64,000 nt of DNA, taken from positions 1 to 64,000 of the forward strand of contig JAFWRO010000058.1 in assembly GCA_017519885.1 (NCBI GenBank), given 5' to 3'. Made by a program: the position numbers and the translations under genes. Within the stretch, counting starts at the first letter, position 1. Every line of letters starts with the position of its first letter. The notes under the pieces are model-generated. The model was not told where the DNA came from, did not search any database, and saw only the letters and a program-made list of their open reading frames with translations. Below are positions 56,992 through 64,000 of this stretch, in pieces. Origin of the DNA: Liminaster sp017519885. GTDB taxonomy: Bacteria > Bacteroidota > Bacteroidia > Bacteroidales > UBA3663.

Positions 56992-58299
56992 TTAATGATT
57001 GGCGCGGAATGCCTCGATACGTTCGGCAAATATAGGTTCCTGTTCGGGCTTGAAGAACGAAGTACAAACGCGAACACCTTGTTCGTGCGAACCCATTGTG
57101 TCGAGCGGATAGACGGCAATGCCGTAGTACATCAGTTCGCGGGTGAGTTGCAGGTCGGTCATACCGGGATACTGAACGGTAAAATAGAAACCATCGGCCA
57201 ACGGTTCGCCCATATCGTTGTCATAAACGAGATAGAATCCATTAGAAAGGAGCACCTTCTTGAGGAAGGCTGCACGACGACCGTATTCCTTCACCTGATT
57301 GACGAAATCGAAACGTCCGTCGCATGCAGCATCCATCATAGCCGCCATACCATACTGAACACTGTGACAACATCCAGACGAAAGCGTGTAGATGACACGA
57401 GCATCAAGGAAACGGCCGAATTCAGCCACACCCATCAGATCTTTCAATGCCTGATACTTGCGATGGTAGAGGCCATCTGAGATGCAGCAGACGCCAATAC
57501 GCTGACCTGCATACGAGAAAGCCTTCGATGCTGAAATGGTCATCACATAATTTTGCGTATATCGAGCCACTGTAGCCTGGTAAGGTGCCTCAAAAGGATG
57601 AGAAAGGTCGCGACGGAAATCCATGGCGAAGTATGCCAGATCCTCCAGCACGACTACGTCATGCTTGGTGGCAAGTTCTCCAATGCCTTTCAACTCCTCT
57701 TCGGTGAAACACACCCATGTGGGATTATTCGGATTGCTATAGACAATGCCGGCAATATTACCTTGCGAGAGCATCTCATCAAGTTTCTCAATCAACTTCG
57801 GACCGCGATAATCGTGGATATCAAGTCCTATCGGCTTCAGGCCAATCACCTTACACTGGTCGGTCTGAACCGGGAAGCCGGGATGAATGAAAAGAATCGA
57901 GTCGCGCTCAGGCATAGCAAGATGCAAAGTTGTAAAGACGGCAAATGTACCCTGCATCGAACCAACCGTGGCAATACAACCTTCCGGTTTCAAATCGACG
58001 CCAATGAAGGCCTTGATAAATCGGGAGGCTGCATTCTTGAGCGGAGCGATACCGGCATTGGGCGGATAGATGGCCGCACAACCCTCGTCGAGCGCCTTTT
58101 TCTCGGCATCCATACCGATTTGTGAAGGCTTCAAACCGGGTACACCCATCTCCAAGTGAATGAACGGCTGGCCCGTCTTCTTTTCGAGCGTACCAGCAAG
58201 ACTTGCGATGTCGCGAATAGTGGCACCGCTGAAATCACCAAGACGCATCGATTCGATCGTCTCGGTCACAATCTGATAATCTAATGGGGTTTGGATCAT
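56992..58299 (-). CDS. PLP-dependent aminotransferase (class I/II)
   Basis: The 435-aa product is a fold-type I aminotransferase. Seen are the ATVGSMQGTF phosphate-binding loop near residue 110, YSNPNNPTWVCFTEEEL near 188, VVLEDLAYFAMDFR near 215 and the Schiff-base Lys in TISASKAFSYAGQRIG near 255. It is the last gene of the ior/paaK run, so transamination of Phe, Tyr or Trp to arylpyruvate, the first step of that pathway, is a fair inference. The gap before it (58300-58361) carries a CTATAG repeat. Confidence 0.86.
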   Translation of the reverse strand: MIQTPLDYQIVTETIESMRLGDFSGATIRDIASLAGTLEKKTGQPFIHLEMGVPGLKPSQIGMDAEKKALDEGCAAIYPPNAGIAPLKNAASRFIKAFIGVDLKPEGCIATVGSMQGTFAVFTTLHLAMPERDSILFIHPGFPVQTDQCKVIGLKPIGLDIHDYRGPKLIEKLDEMLSQGNIAGIVYSNPNNPTWVCFTEEELKGIGELATKHDVVVLEDLAYFAMDFRRDLSHPFEAPYQATVARYTQNYVMTISASKAFSYAGQRIGVCCISDGLYHRKYQALKDLMGVAEFGRFLDARVIYTLSSGCCHSVQYGMAAMMDAACDGRFDFVNQVKEYGRRAAFLKKVLLSNGFYLVYDNDMGEPLADGFYFTVQYPGMTDLQLTRELMYYGIAVYPLDTMGSHEQGVRVCTSFFKPEQEPIFAERIEAFRANH

Positions 58300-58321
58300 A
58301 GAGAGTTAATTTAAAGAAAGA

Positions 58322-58360
58322 ATCTAGAGGCTCTAGATGCTATAAGAGCTATAGTACTAT
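58322..58360. repeat. CTATAG-type intergenic repeat
   Basis: Copies of TCTAGA and CTATAGTACTAT between paaK copy 1 and the aminotransferase gene. Confidence 0.55.
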
Positions 58361-58361
58361 T

Positions 58362-59678
58362 TTATTTCCAATCCTTGAAGTTACGCTTGTCATTGACATG
58401 CTTGGCCTTGCCCGACGAACGTTCGATGGCTCCTGGAGGCAGGATATGGATGTTGGGTTTGATGCCTACCATACTTACGATGCGATCGTAAAGCGGCTTG
58501 ATATATGGCATCTGCTTGGCAGGATTGGGCGAGAAGAACTCGGTACGAAGTTCAACGTCGAGGTCGAACGTATCCTCGTTGTTCTTGCGATCGACAGTGA
58601 TGAAGTACTGTGGTGTATAAACAGGAAACTCGGTGAGAATCGTCTCGATCTGGCTTGGGAAGACGTTGACACCACGAATGATGAGCATGTCGTCCGAACG
58701 GCCCAGAATCTTGCCCAGACGCACGGCTGTACGTCCGCACTTGCACTTCTCATAAATCAGATGTGTGAGGTCGCGCGTACGATAGCGAATCATCGGCATA
58801 CCCTCCTTGCAGAGTGAAGTGAAGACCAGTTCACCCTCCTCGCCCTGATGAACAGGCTTAAGGGTATCTGGATCGATGATTTCAGGTAGGAACATATCTT
58901 CCCAAACGTGCGTACCGTCTTGATACTCACATTCGCCACCTACACCAGGGCCGCACATTTCGGTGAGGCCATAGATGTCGATAGCCTTGATGCCAAATCG
59001 TTTCTCCAGTTCGCGACGAATACCCCACGTCCAAGGTTCAGCACCGAAGAAACCGACACGAAGCTTCAGGTCACGAGCGCTCATGCCCATCTCGGTCATC
59101 ACTTCGGCCAAACGGAGCGCGTAGGAAGGTGTACAAGCCATGGCTGTCGTGCCAAAGTCCTTCATCAGCATAAGTTGCTTCTTGGAATTACCAGCAGATG
59201 TAGGCAACTGGATGGCACCAAGTCTCTTTACTCCATCATGTACACCAAGGCCTCCGGTGAAAAGTCCGTATCCGTAGCAGACCTGAACGACATCACCCGG
59301 ACCAACATCACCTACCGACATTACGCGAGCCACACATTCGGCCCACATGTCAAGGTCAGCCTCAGTATAAGTACCGACAACAGGTTTACCAGTAGTTCCC
59401 GATGAGGCATGGATACGACGAATCTTCTCCATTGGAACAGCTTGGAGGCCGAAAGGATATTCATCACGAAGGTCGTACTTGGTCGTAAACGGCAATTTGG
59501 TGATGTCGTCCACACCTTTGATGTCTTCGGGTTTGACACCCATCTCGTCCATCTTACGCTTGTAGAAAGGTACGGTTTCGTAGCACCGTTTTACGGTAGC
59601 CACAAGACGCTCACTTTGGAGTTTACTCATCGACTCACGGTCCATGCACTCCATCGCTGGATTGTAAATTCTTGGCAT
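58362..59678 (-). CDS. paaK: Phenylacetate-CoA ligase (copy 1)
   Basis: The 438-aa product is an arylacetate-CoA ligase of the ANL superfamily. The phosphate loop is RIHASSGTTGKPVVGTYT (residues about 90-107), followed by YGLTEMCGPGVGGECEYQDG and IRYRTRDLTHL, and the C-terminal GRSDDMLIIRGVNVFPSQIE. In fermenting anaerobes the reaction runs backwards, making ATP from arylacetyl-CoA. It is separated from the second copy by an ACT-domain gene. Which of the phenyl, hydroxyphenyl or indole acids it prefers is not visible. Confidence 0.92.
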   Translation of the reverse strand: MPRIYNPAMECMDRESMSKLQSERLVATVKRCYETVPFYKRKMDEMGVKPEDIKGVDDITKLPFTTKYDLRDEYPFGLQAVPMEKIRRIHASSGTTGKPVVGTYTEADLDMWAECVARVMSVGDVGPGDVVQVCYGYGLFTGGLGVHDGVKRLGAIQLPTSAGNSKKQLMLMKDFGTTAMACTPSYALRLAEVMTEMGMSARDLKLRVGFFGAEPWTWGIRRELEKRFGIKAIDIYGLTEMCGPGVGGECEYQDGTHVWEDMFLPEIIDPDTLKPVHQGEEGELVFTSLCKEGMPMIRYRTRDLTHLIYEKCKCGRTAVRLGKILGRSDDMLIIRGVNVFPSQIETILTEFPVYTPQYFITVDRKNNEDTFDLDVELRTEFFSPNPAKQMPYIKPLYDRIVSMVGIKPNIHILPPGAIERSSGKAKHVNDKRNFKDWK

Positions 59679-59717
59679 TTTGCTGAAATAATGAGAATAA
59701 GAAATAGATATTAATAA

Positions 59718-60137
59718 TTAACGAAAGTCTGCCTCAGTGAGGAAGCCGATCTTCTTGATAGTTATAATCTCTTTGGCCTTCTCGCTTGGATTGGTACGCA
59801 TGACAAGCACACCTTTACCCTTCCAAAGGAAAGAATACATGTAGAGGATGCCGACGCCCTCGGAAGAAAGCATTTTGACAGCCTCGGCAGCCTGACCGGG
59901 TGTATCGTCGATGCTCAAGGCAAAGACATCGGCCAACTGCACATTGATGCCATTCTCGCGAAGGAGAAGGTAGGCCTGTGTAGGTTGATCACAGAGGACA
60001 CGATAGATACCGTAGTCCTTGGTATCGGCGATGGTGGAGGCTATAATCTGGATGTTGGCCTTACTCAAAAGGTCGAGAACGCGGATAAGTGTTCCACTCT
60101 TGTTCTCAATGAATATAGAAAGTTGTTTGATGGTCAT
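59718..60137 (-). CDS. Double ACT-domain protein
   Basis: The 139-aa product has two ACT domains (residues 3-68, ending in AYLLLRENGINVQ, and 70-138, with LSIDDTPGQAAEAVKMLSSEGVGILYMYSF). ACT domains bind amino acids; this stand-alone form is a regular partner of paaK and ior genes. It may sense an aromatic amino acid or keto acid and control enzyme activity in the cluster, an inference. Confidence 0.87.
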   Translation of the reverse strand: MTIKQLSIFIENKSGTLIRVLDLLSKANIQIIASTIADTKDYGIYRVLCDQPTQAYLLLRENGINVQLADVFALSIDDTPGQAAEAVKMLSSEGVGILYMYSFLWKGKGVLVMRTNPSEKAKEIITIKKIGFLTEADFR

Positions 60138-60143
60138 GGGACA

Positions 60144-60178
60144 ACAATTTTTAATTGTTAATTATTAATTGTTAATTC
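60144..60178. repeat. AATTGTTAATT-type intergenic repeat
   Basis: Units of TTAATTGTTAATTA between paaK copy 2 and the ACT-domain gene. Confidence 0.6.
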
Positions 60179-61513
60179 TCATTGATATACTTTGCGCTTA
60201 TCGACGACTCTCACAGCCTTGCCTTCGCTGACGGGAAGAGAGCCCTTGGGCACTAGCTTGACATGAGGCGTGAGGAGAATCTCGTCCTTGAGGGCACGAC
60301 GAATACGCTTCTCGAGATCGAGCAGACGTGAGAAGTCATCGGTGAAGAGTTCTTCGAGTTCGACTTCAACAAGCATGTTGTCATTGTCAGCATCAGAGGT
60401 AAGCGTAATGAGGTAATTGCTGGCGAGTTCGGGGAACTGCATCAGAATCTTCTCAATCTGGATCGGGAAGATGTTGACACCACGAAGCACGATCATATCA
60501 TCAGAACGTCCTCTCATACGATCGATACGAATGTGATTGCGTCCGCAGGCACAAGTGCGACCCAGCACGCGGGTGAGGTCACGTGTGCGATAGCGAATCA
60601 GTGGCATAGCCTCGCGACAGATGGAGGTGAGAATAAGTTCGCCAATCTCTCCATCGGGAACAGGCTCCAACGTCTCGGGATCAACGATTTCGACAATATA
60701 GTAGTCTTCCCAGAAATGCAGACCATTCTGTTCCTTGCATTCGAAACCTACGCCCGGTCCACACATCTCCGACATGCCGAACGAGTTGTATGCCTTCACA
60801 CCAAGCATGTTCTCGATGCGTTGGCGCTGCTCCTCAGAGTGTGGTTCTGCGCCGATGGCAAGCACCTTGAGCTTGGTATCTTTTCGTGGATCAACACCCT
60901 GTTCCTGCATGACTTCGTATAGACGGGTCACATAGCTTGGCACAGCATGAAGCGCTGTGGTACCAAAATCGCGAATGAACTTGATCTGACGAAGCGAATT
61001 ACCAGCAGCAGCAGGAACAGTAAGCATACCCAGACGTTCAGCGCCATACTGGAAGCCAAGTCCTCCTGTGAACATACCATAGCCCGATGAGTTCTGGAAG
61101 ACATCTTCAGGACGCAAGCCCACCATCCAAAGGTTGCGAGCGACCTGGTTGGCCCATTCGTCAAGGTCATTCTGCGTATGGAGAATGACGGTGGGATTGC
61201 CTGTCGTTCCGCTCGACGAATGCAGACGTACACAATCCTTCAAAGGCACACACGCCAAACCGAAGGGATAGTTCTCGCGCAAGTCCTGCTTGGTCGTGAA
61301 AGGTAGTTTGCGGACATCGGCCACACAGGTAATGCTGTCGGGAGTGATGCCAGCCTCTTCGAGACGTTGCTTGTAGATTGGATTCTTCATGCAACGTGCG
61401 ATAGTTTCTTTCAGGCGCTCGACCTGAAGCGCTTCGATTTGCTCACGGGTCATGCATTCGTGTTCTTGGTCAAAGAACTCGCATGAATTATCGGGTACGG
61501 GAAATTTGCTCAT
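60179..61513 (-). CDS. paaK: Phenylacetate-CoA ligase (copy 2)
   Basis: The 444-aa product is a full paralogue of copy 1 with the same motifs: RLHSSSGTTGNPTVILHT, YNSFGMSEMCGPGVGFECKEQ, IRYRTRDLTRVLGRTCACGR and GRSDDMIVLRGVNIFPIQIE. The two are clearly diverged along the chain, so this is an old duplication and probably a split of substrate range. It follows iorB, with a CTATAG repeat in the gap. Confidence 0.92.
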   Translation of the reverse strand: MSKFPVPDNSCEFFDQEHECMTREQIEALQVERLKETIARCMKNPIYKQRLEEAGITPDSITCVADVRKLPFTTKQDLRENYPFGLACVPLKDCVRLHSSSGTTGNPTVILHTQNDLDEWANQVARNLWMVGLRPEDVFQNSSGYGMFTGGLGFQYGAERLGMLTVPAAAGNSLRQIKFIRDFGTTALHAVPSYVTRLYEVMQEQGVDPRKDTKLKVLAIGAEPHSEEQRQRIENMLGVKAYNSFGMSEMCGPGVGFECKEQNGLHFWEDYYIVEIVDPETLEPVPDGEIGELILTSICREAMPLIRYRTRDLTRVLGRTCACGRNHIRIDRMRGRSDDMIVLRGVNIFPIQIEKILMQFPELASNYLITLTSDADNDNMLVEVELEELFTDDFSRLLDLEKRIRRALKDEILLTPHVKLVPKGSLPVSEGKAVRVVDKRKVYQ

Positions 61514-61534
61514 TATAAATATTTATTAGGGGAA

Positions 61535-61571
61535 AATACTATAGAGACTATAATTACTATAGTAACTATGA
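61535..61571. repeat. CTATAG-type intergenic repeat
   Basis: Copies of ACTATAGAGACTATAATTACTATAG between iorB and paaK copy 2. Confidence 0.62.
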
Positions 61572-61584
61572 TTTCTAAAAAAGA

Positions 61585-62160
61585 CTATCCAACCGCAGCG
61601 ACACCAGCATCGAAAGCCTTCAAATTGGCTTCAACAATGGCCTCACCCTTGCGTTCGAAGACACGGGCAACGGCGCTGCGCAATTCATCGGTTGAAAGAA
61701 TGCCGATATAAGGAGCGGCCATACCAAGCAGTACAACATTGGCTGAACGCACGGTAGCCACCTCCTTGGCAATCTGTTCGATGTCCAATTTGGCCACCTT
61801 GGGAAGTTTGGCCAATTCGGCATCAATGGCCGATGATTCGGGATAGTTGGGAATATTGACAAACGACTGGCTGGATGTCACTACTGCACCATCCTTGCTG
61901 AGATAAGGCAGGTAACGCAGCGCCTCCATAGGCTCCATCGAAATGATGACATCGGCCTCTCCCATCGGAATGAGATCGGAATAGATGACATCAGTCGAAA
62001 GGCGCAGGTTGGATTGCACATCACCGCCACGTTGACTCATACCGTGTACCTCAGCCTGTTTCAGATTCAAACCAGCTGCAGTGGCCGCTTCGCCTATGAT
62101 AGTAGCAATGGAGAGGATGCCTTGTCCTCCCACACCGCAAAGAATAATGTCTTTCTTCAT
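61585..62160 (-). CDS. iorB: Indolepyruvate oxidoreductase subunit beta
   Basis: The 191-aa product is the gamma-domain type subunit of the 2-keto acid:ferredoxin oxidoreductases (ILCGVGGQGILSIATIIGEAA at the start, EVHGMSQRGGDVQSNLRLS, DLIPMGEADVIISMEPMEALRYL). It joins with IorA, whose gene ends 7 nt upstream, to convert arylpyruvates, CoA and ferredoxin to arylacetyl-CoA and CO2. Confidence 0.93.
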   Translation of the reverse strand: MKKDIILCGVGGQGILSIATIIGEAATAAGLNLKQAEVHGMSQRGGDVQSNLRLSTDVIYSDLIPMGEADVIISMEPMEALRYLPYLSKDGAVVTSSQSFVNIPNYPESSAIDAELAKLPKVAKLDIEQIAKEVATVRSANVVLLGMAAPYIGILSTDELRSAVARVFERKGEAIVEANLKAFDAGVAAVG

Positions 62161-62166
62161 AATAAT

Positions 62167-63777
62167 TTATTGTTTGCGTGCGGCAGCCTTCTGACGAGCA
62201 TGGCGTGCCAGTGTCTGAATACATTCACGACGCGGGATAATAACCGATACGTCGGGATAAGCAATCTCTTCGTGGATCAGCGCCTTGATCTCCTCTACCT
62301 TGGTAGGTTGCGGAACGATGACACGCACGTGAGCTGGATCGACGCCCAAGGCGACACAGATAGCCTCGTACTTGCTGGTTCCGGCCGAATCCTGACCACC
62401 AGTCATGCCTGTTGTGAGGTTGTCGCTGATGACTACTACAATGTTCGAATGGTCGTTGACGGCATCGAGCAATCCGGTCATGCCCGAATGAGTAAAGGTG
62501 GAGTCGCCAATGATGGCAATCGAAGGATGAACGCCAGCATCGGCAGCACCCTTGGCCATCGTAATCGAAGCACCCATATCGACACACGAATCGATAGCAG
62601 TAAATGGCGGAAGTGCGCCGAGGGTATAGCATCCGATATCGCCAAAGACACGTGCCTTGTCGCCAAACTCAGCAACGACTTCGCGAATGGCATTATACAC
62701 GTCACGATGTCCACATCCCTGGCAGAACTGTGGTGGACGGCCTGCAAGCACAGGACTTGGGTCATATACCTTATTGCTTTCTACACCCAATGCCTTGGCT
62801 ACATTATCGGGATTGAGTTCGCCTGTTCGTGGAAGGGCTCCTGTCAGACGACCATACACGGGATAATCGGCTCCGAGCATGCCACGGACAAGTTCTTCGA
62901 CCACAAGTTGTCCATCCTCTACTACAAGCAGATTCTCTGATACTGCAGCGAGTGCCACGATGTCCTTCTCGGGGAGTGGATATTGCGAAACCTTGAGAAC
63001 GTTCATCTTATCTCCCACGGCTTCCTTCACATAGTTATAACCGATACCGCAACAGATGACGCCGGTCTTGTTTTCGGGTTCGTCCTCACAAAGTTCCAGG
63101 CGATTGAACTCGCTCTCGGCTGCTGCTTCGGCAATGAAGGGCTGCTTCTCGATGAGGGCAGCATACTGACGCTTGGCATTACCCGGAAGGAGCACCCAAT
63201 GTGTACGGTCGGTCTCAGGACACAGTTCATTCTCAGCCTTTGGTTCATGAATCTCGACAGCTGCACGCGAATGGGCAAGACGTGTCACGACACGCATCAA
63301 GACAGGTTCCTTCAAACGTTCGCTCAACGCGAAGGCTTCCTCTACCATATCGTAAGCCTCCTGCTGGTTAGATGGTTCAAAGACTGGAATCATGGCAAAC
63401 TTGCCGTAGAAACGCGAATCCTGTTCGTTCTGACTGGAATGCATCGAAGGATCATCGGCAGCCAAAACGATAAGACCACCATTGCAACCGGTAATGGCAG
63501 AATTGACAAACGCATCGGCACATACATTCATGCCGACATGCTTCATGCAGACCAACGCGCGCTTGCCTGCATACGACATGCCGAGCGCTGCCTCCATGGC
63601 CGTCTTTTCATTGGTACACCAACGTGAATGAACATTGCGTTCACGGGCCAATTTATCGCCCTGAATAAACTCCGTGATTTCTGTGGATGGGGTTCCTGGG
63701 TATGCATATACACCGGAGAGTCCAGCATGCAATGCACCCAATGCGATAGCCTCATCACCTAATAGAAGCCTTTTCAT
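62167..63777 (-). CDS. iorA: Indolepyruvate oxidoreductase subunit alpha (short form)
   Basis: The 536-aa product has the pyrimidine-binding domain first (YAYPGTPSTEITEFI, STRWCTNEKTAMEAALGMSYAG-like segment near residue 50) and the thiamine-diphosphate domain later: CQGCGHRDVYNAI near 345, IGDSTFTHSGMTGLLDAVNDH and VVISDNLTTGMTGGQDSAGT near 450. Decarboxylates indole-, phenyl- and hydroxyphenylpyruvate in fermentation. The usual C-terminal domain with two 4Fe-4S clusters (about 60-70 residues, many Cys) is missing: the chain ends ARHARQKAAARKQ. Electron transfer must then rely on a separate ferredoxin. It heads the cluster with its own promoter. Confidence 0.9.
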   Translation of the reverse strand: MKRLLLGDEAIALGALHAGLSGVYAYPGTPSTEITEFIQGDKLARERNVHSRWCTNEKTAMEAALGMSYAGKRALVCMKHVGMNVCADAFVNSAITGCNGGLIVLAADDPSMHSSQNEQDSRFYGKFAMIPVFEPSNQQEAYDMVEEAFALSERLKEPVLMRVVTRLAHSRAAVEIHEPKAENELCPETDRTHWVLLPGNAKRQYAALIEKQPFIAEAAAESEFNRLELCEDEPENKTGVICCGIGYNYVKEAVGDKMNVLKVSQYPLPEKDIVALAAVSENLLVVEDGQLVVEELVRGMLGADYPVYGRLTGALPRTGELNPDNVAKALGVESNKVYDPSPVLAGRPPQFCQGCGHRDVYNAIREVVAEFGDKARVFGDIGCYTLGALPPFTAIDSCVDMGASITMAKGAADAGVHPSIAIIGDSTFTHSGMTGLLDAVNDHSNIVVVISDNLTTGMTGGQDSAGTSKYEAICVALGVDPAHVRVIVPQPTKVEEIKALIHEEIAYPDVSVIIPRRECIQTLARHARQKAAARKQ

Positions 63778-63822
63778 ATAAAATATTATTTATTTAAAAG
63801 GAAAATTGGTTTCAATTGGGCG

Positions 63823-63830
63823 CAAAGATA
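63823..63830 (-). promoter_or_regulatory. -7 promoter box for ior/paaK operon
   Basis: TATCTTTG on the minus strand, 45 nt before ATG 63777. Confidence 0.72.
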
Positions 63831-63892
63831 ATCATTTTTTTAGTATTTGCGAAAAAATACTTGCTTTTTTTTCGTCATTCATGTATTTTTTG

Positions 63893-63900
63893 TATATTTG
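63893..63900 (+). promoter_or_regulatory. -7 promoter box for gene at window end
   Basis: TATATTTG, 41 nt before ATG 63942. Confidence 0.68.
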
Positions 63901-63941
63901 CGCCGAAAAAACTGGTTTATCATACAAAAAACGATACTGAA

Positions 63942-64000
63942 ATGACTCTTTTAGAACGACTCAACGCGACCGATCGCTTTGCGAAAACCAATGGAATCCA
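63942..64000 (+). CDS. Probable PaaI-like hotdog thioesterase, first 19 codons (cut by window edge)
   Basis: Only MTLLERLNATDRFAKTNGI is visible. A promoter box precedes it, so a real gene starts here. The LxxTDRFAxxNGI pattern resembles the N-terminus of PaaI-type acyl-CoA thioesterases, and a divergent position beside paaK/ior genes fits, since PaaI releases arylacetyl-CoA esters. With 19 residues this is only a suggestion. Confidence 0.45.
   Translation, partial: MTLLERLNATDRFAKTNGI

Noticed and set aside
1..64000. tRNA or rRNA genes
   Set aside because: No cloverleaf with TTCGA-type loop and no rRNA-like stretch was seen in the intergenic DNA, which is mostly short and AT-rich.

Overview
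The window reads as chromosomal DNA of a member of the Bacteroidota, order Bacteroidales, most like the Prevotellaceae. The grounds are about twenty copies of the Bacteroidota sigma-ABfrA -7 box (TAnnTTTG) at sensible distances from start codons, almost no Shine-Dalgarno sequences, BspA-type leucine-rich-repeat surface proteins, and family content typical of gut or oral Bacteroidales: DUF3810, DUF4956, GH109, PL10-CE8, a lipoprotein glutathione peroxidase, and an indolepyruvate oxidoreductase/arylacetate-CoA ligase cluster. The genus is an inference. I saw no rRNA, tRNA or CRISPR array.

Layout. 1-2.4 kb: a serpin cut by the window edge, then a DUF3810-HAD pair. 2.4-3.1 kb: a non-coding array of 42-bp repeats. 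3.1-12 kb: NifX-like protein, O-acetylhomoserine sulfhydrylase, a sugar/H+ symporter and two BspA-like LRR genes, each lying between two copies of the same terminator hairpin; the first insertion also left the 3' tail of a second metY allele. 11.5-16.4 kb: a RAYT-type HUH transposase-domain protein with REP-like hairpins in and beside it, a 520-aa unknown, an AlbA_2-HTH-riboflavin kinase fusion and a GNAT. 16.6-21.1 kb: a VTC polyphosphate polymerase/DUF4956/DUF2490/beta-helix lipoprotein operon. 21.1-24.5 kb: exonuclease III followed by two tandem carboxypeptidase-regulatory-domain proteins. 24.6-32.6 kb: sugar kinase plus GH109, a pectate lyase-pectinesterase, Nudix, HAD and a carboxylesterase. 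32.6-41 kb: glutamine synthetase, epimerase, pantothenate kinase, ZIP transporter, alpha/beta hydrolase, a Y-family polymerase with a tiny YolD-like gene, and a MATE pump. 41-45 kb: an ECF sigma factor with an anti-sigma/beta-barrel fusion, then an AT-rich islet with duplicated lipoprotein genes around an internally deleted PL1 lyase. 45-56 kb: peroxide defence and transport genes, Hsp20 behind a textbook sigma-54 promoter, carbonic anhydrase, Bcp, an NAD salvage pair (pncB-pncA), rubrerythrin and a CMD-cupin protein. 57-64 kb: iorA-iorB-paaK-ACT-paaK-aminotransferase on the minus strand, with a probable PaaI-like thioesterase starting divergently at the edge.

How the genes work together. The last cluster makes a complete fermentative route from aromatic amino acids to arylacetates: transamination, ferredoxin-linked oxidative decarboxylation to aryl-acetyl-CoA, and ATP recovery by the ligases. 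GH109 with the adjacent kinase suits GalNAc salvage from mucin-type glycans, and PL10-CE8 suits pectin use. Oxidative stress genes (Gpx, Bcp, rubrerythrin) are scattered. Several families of short intergenic repeats (AATTGTTAATT, CTATAG, AAGGGATT, AATTCGTGATA, CCCCTTAAGGGG-like) punctuate gene junctions across the window, sometimes supplying stop codons or abutting start codons.

Most worth following up: the terminator-flanked LRR cassettes with a metY scar, the AlbA_2-HTH-flavokinase fusion, the RAYT fusion carrying its own REP-like insert, the sigma-54 hsp20 promoter, and the polyphosphate operon. All functional calls rest on reading translated sequence by eye; no database search was run.
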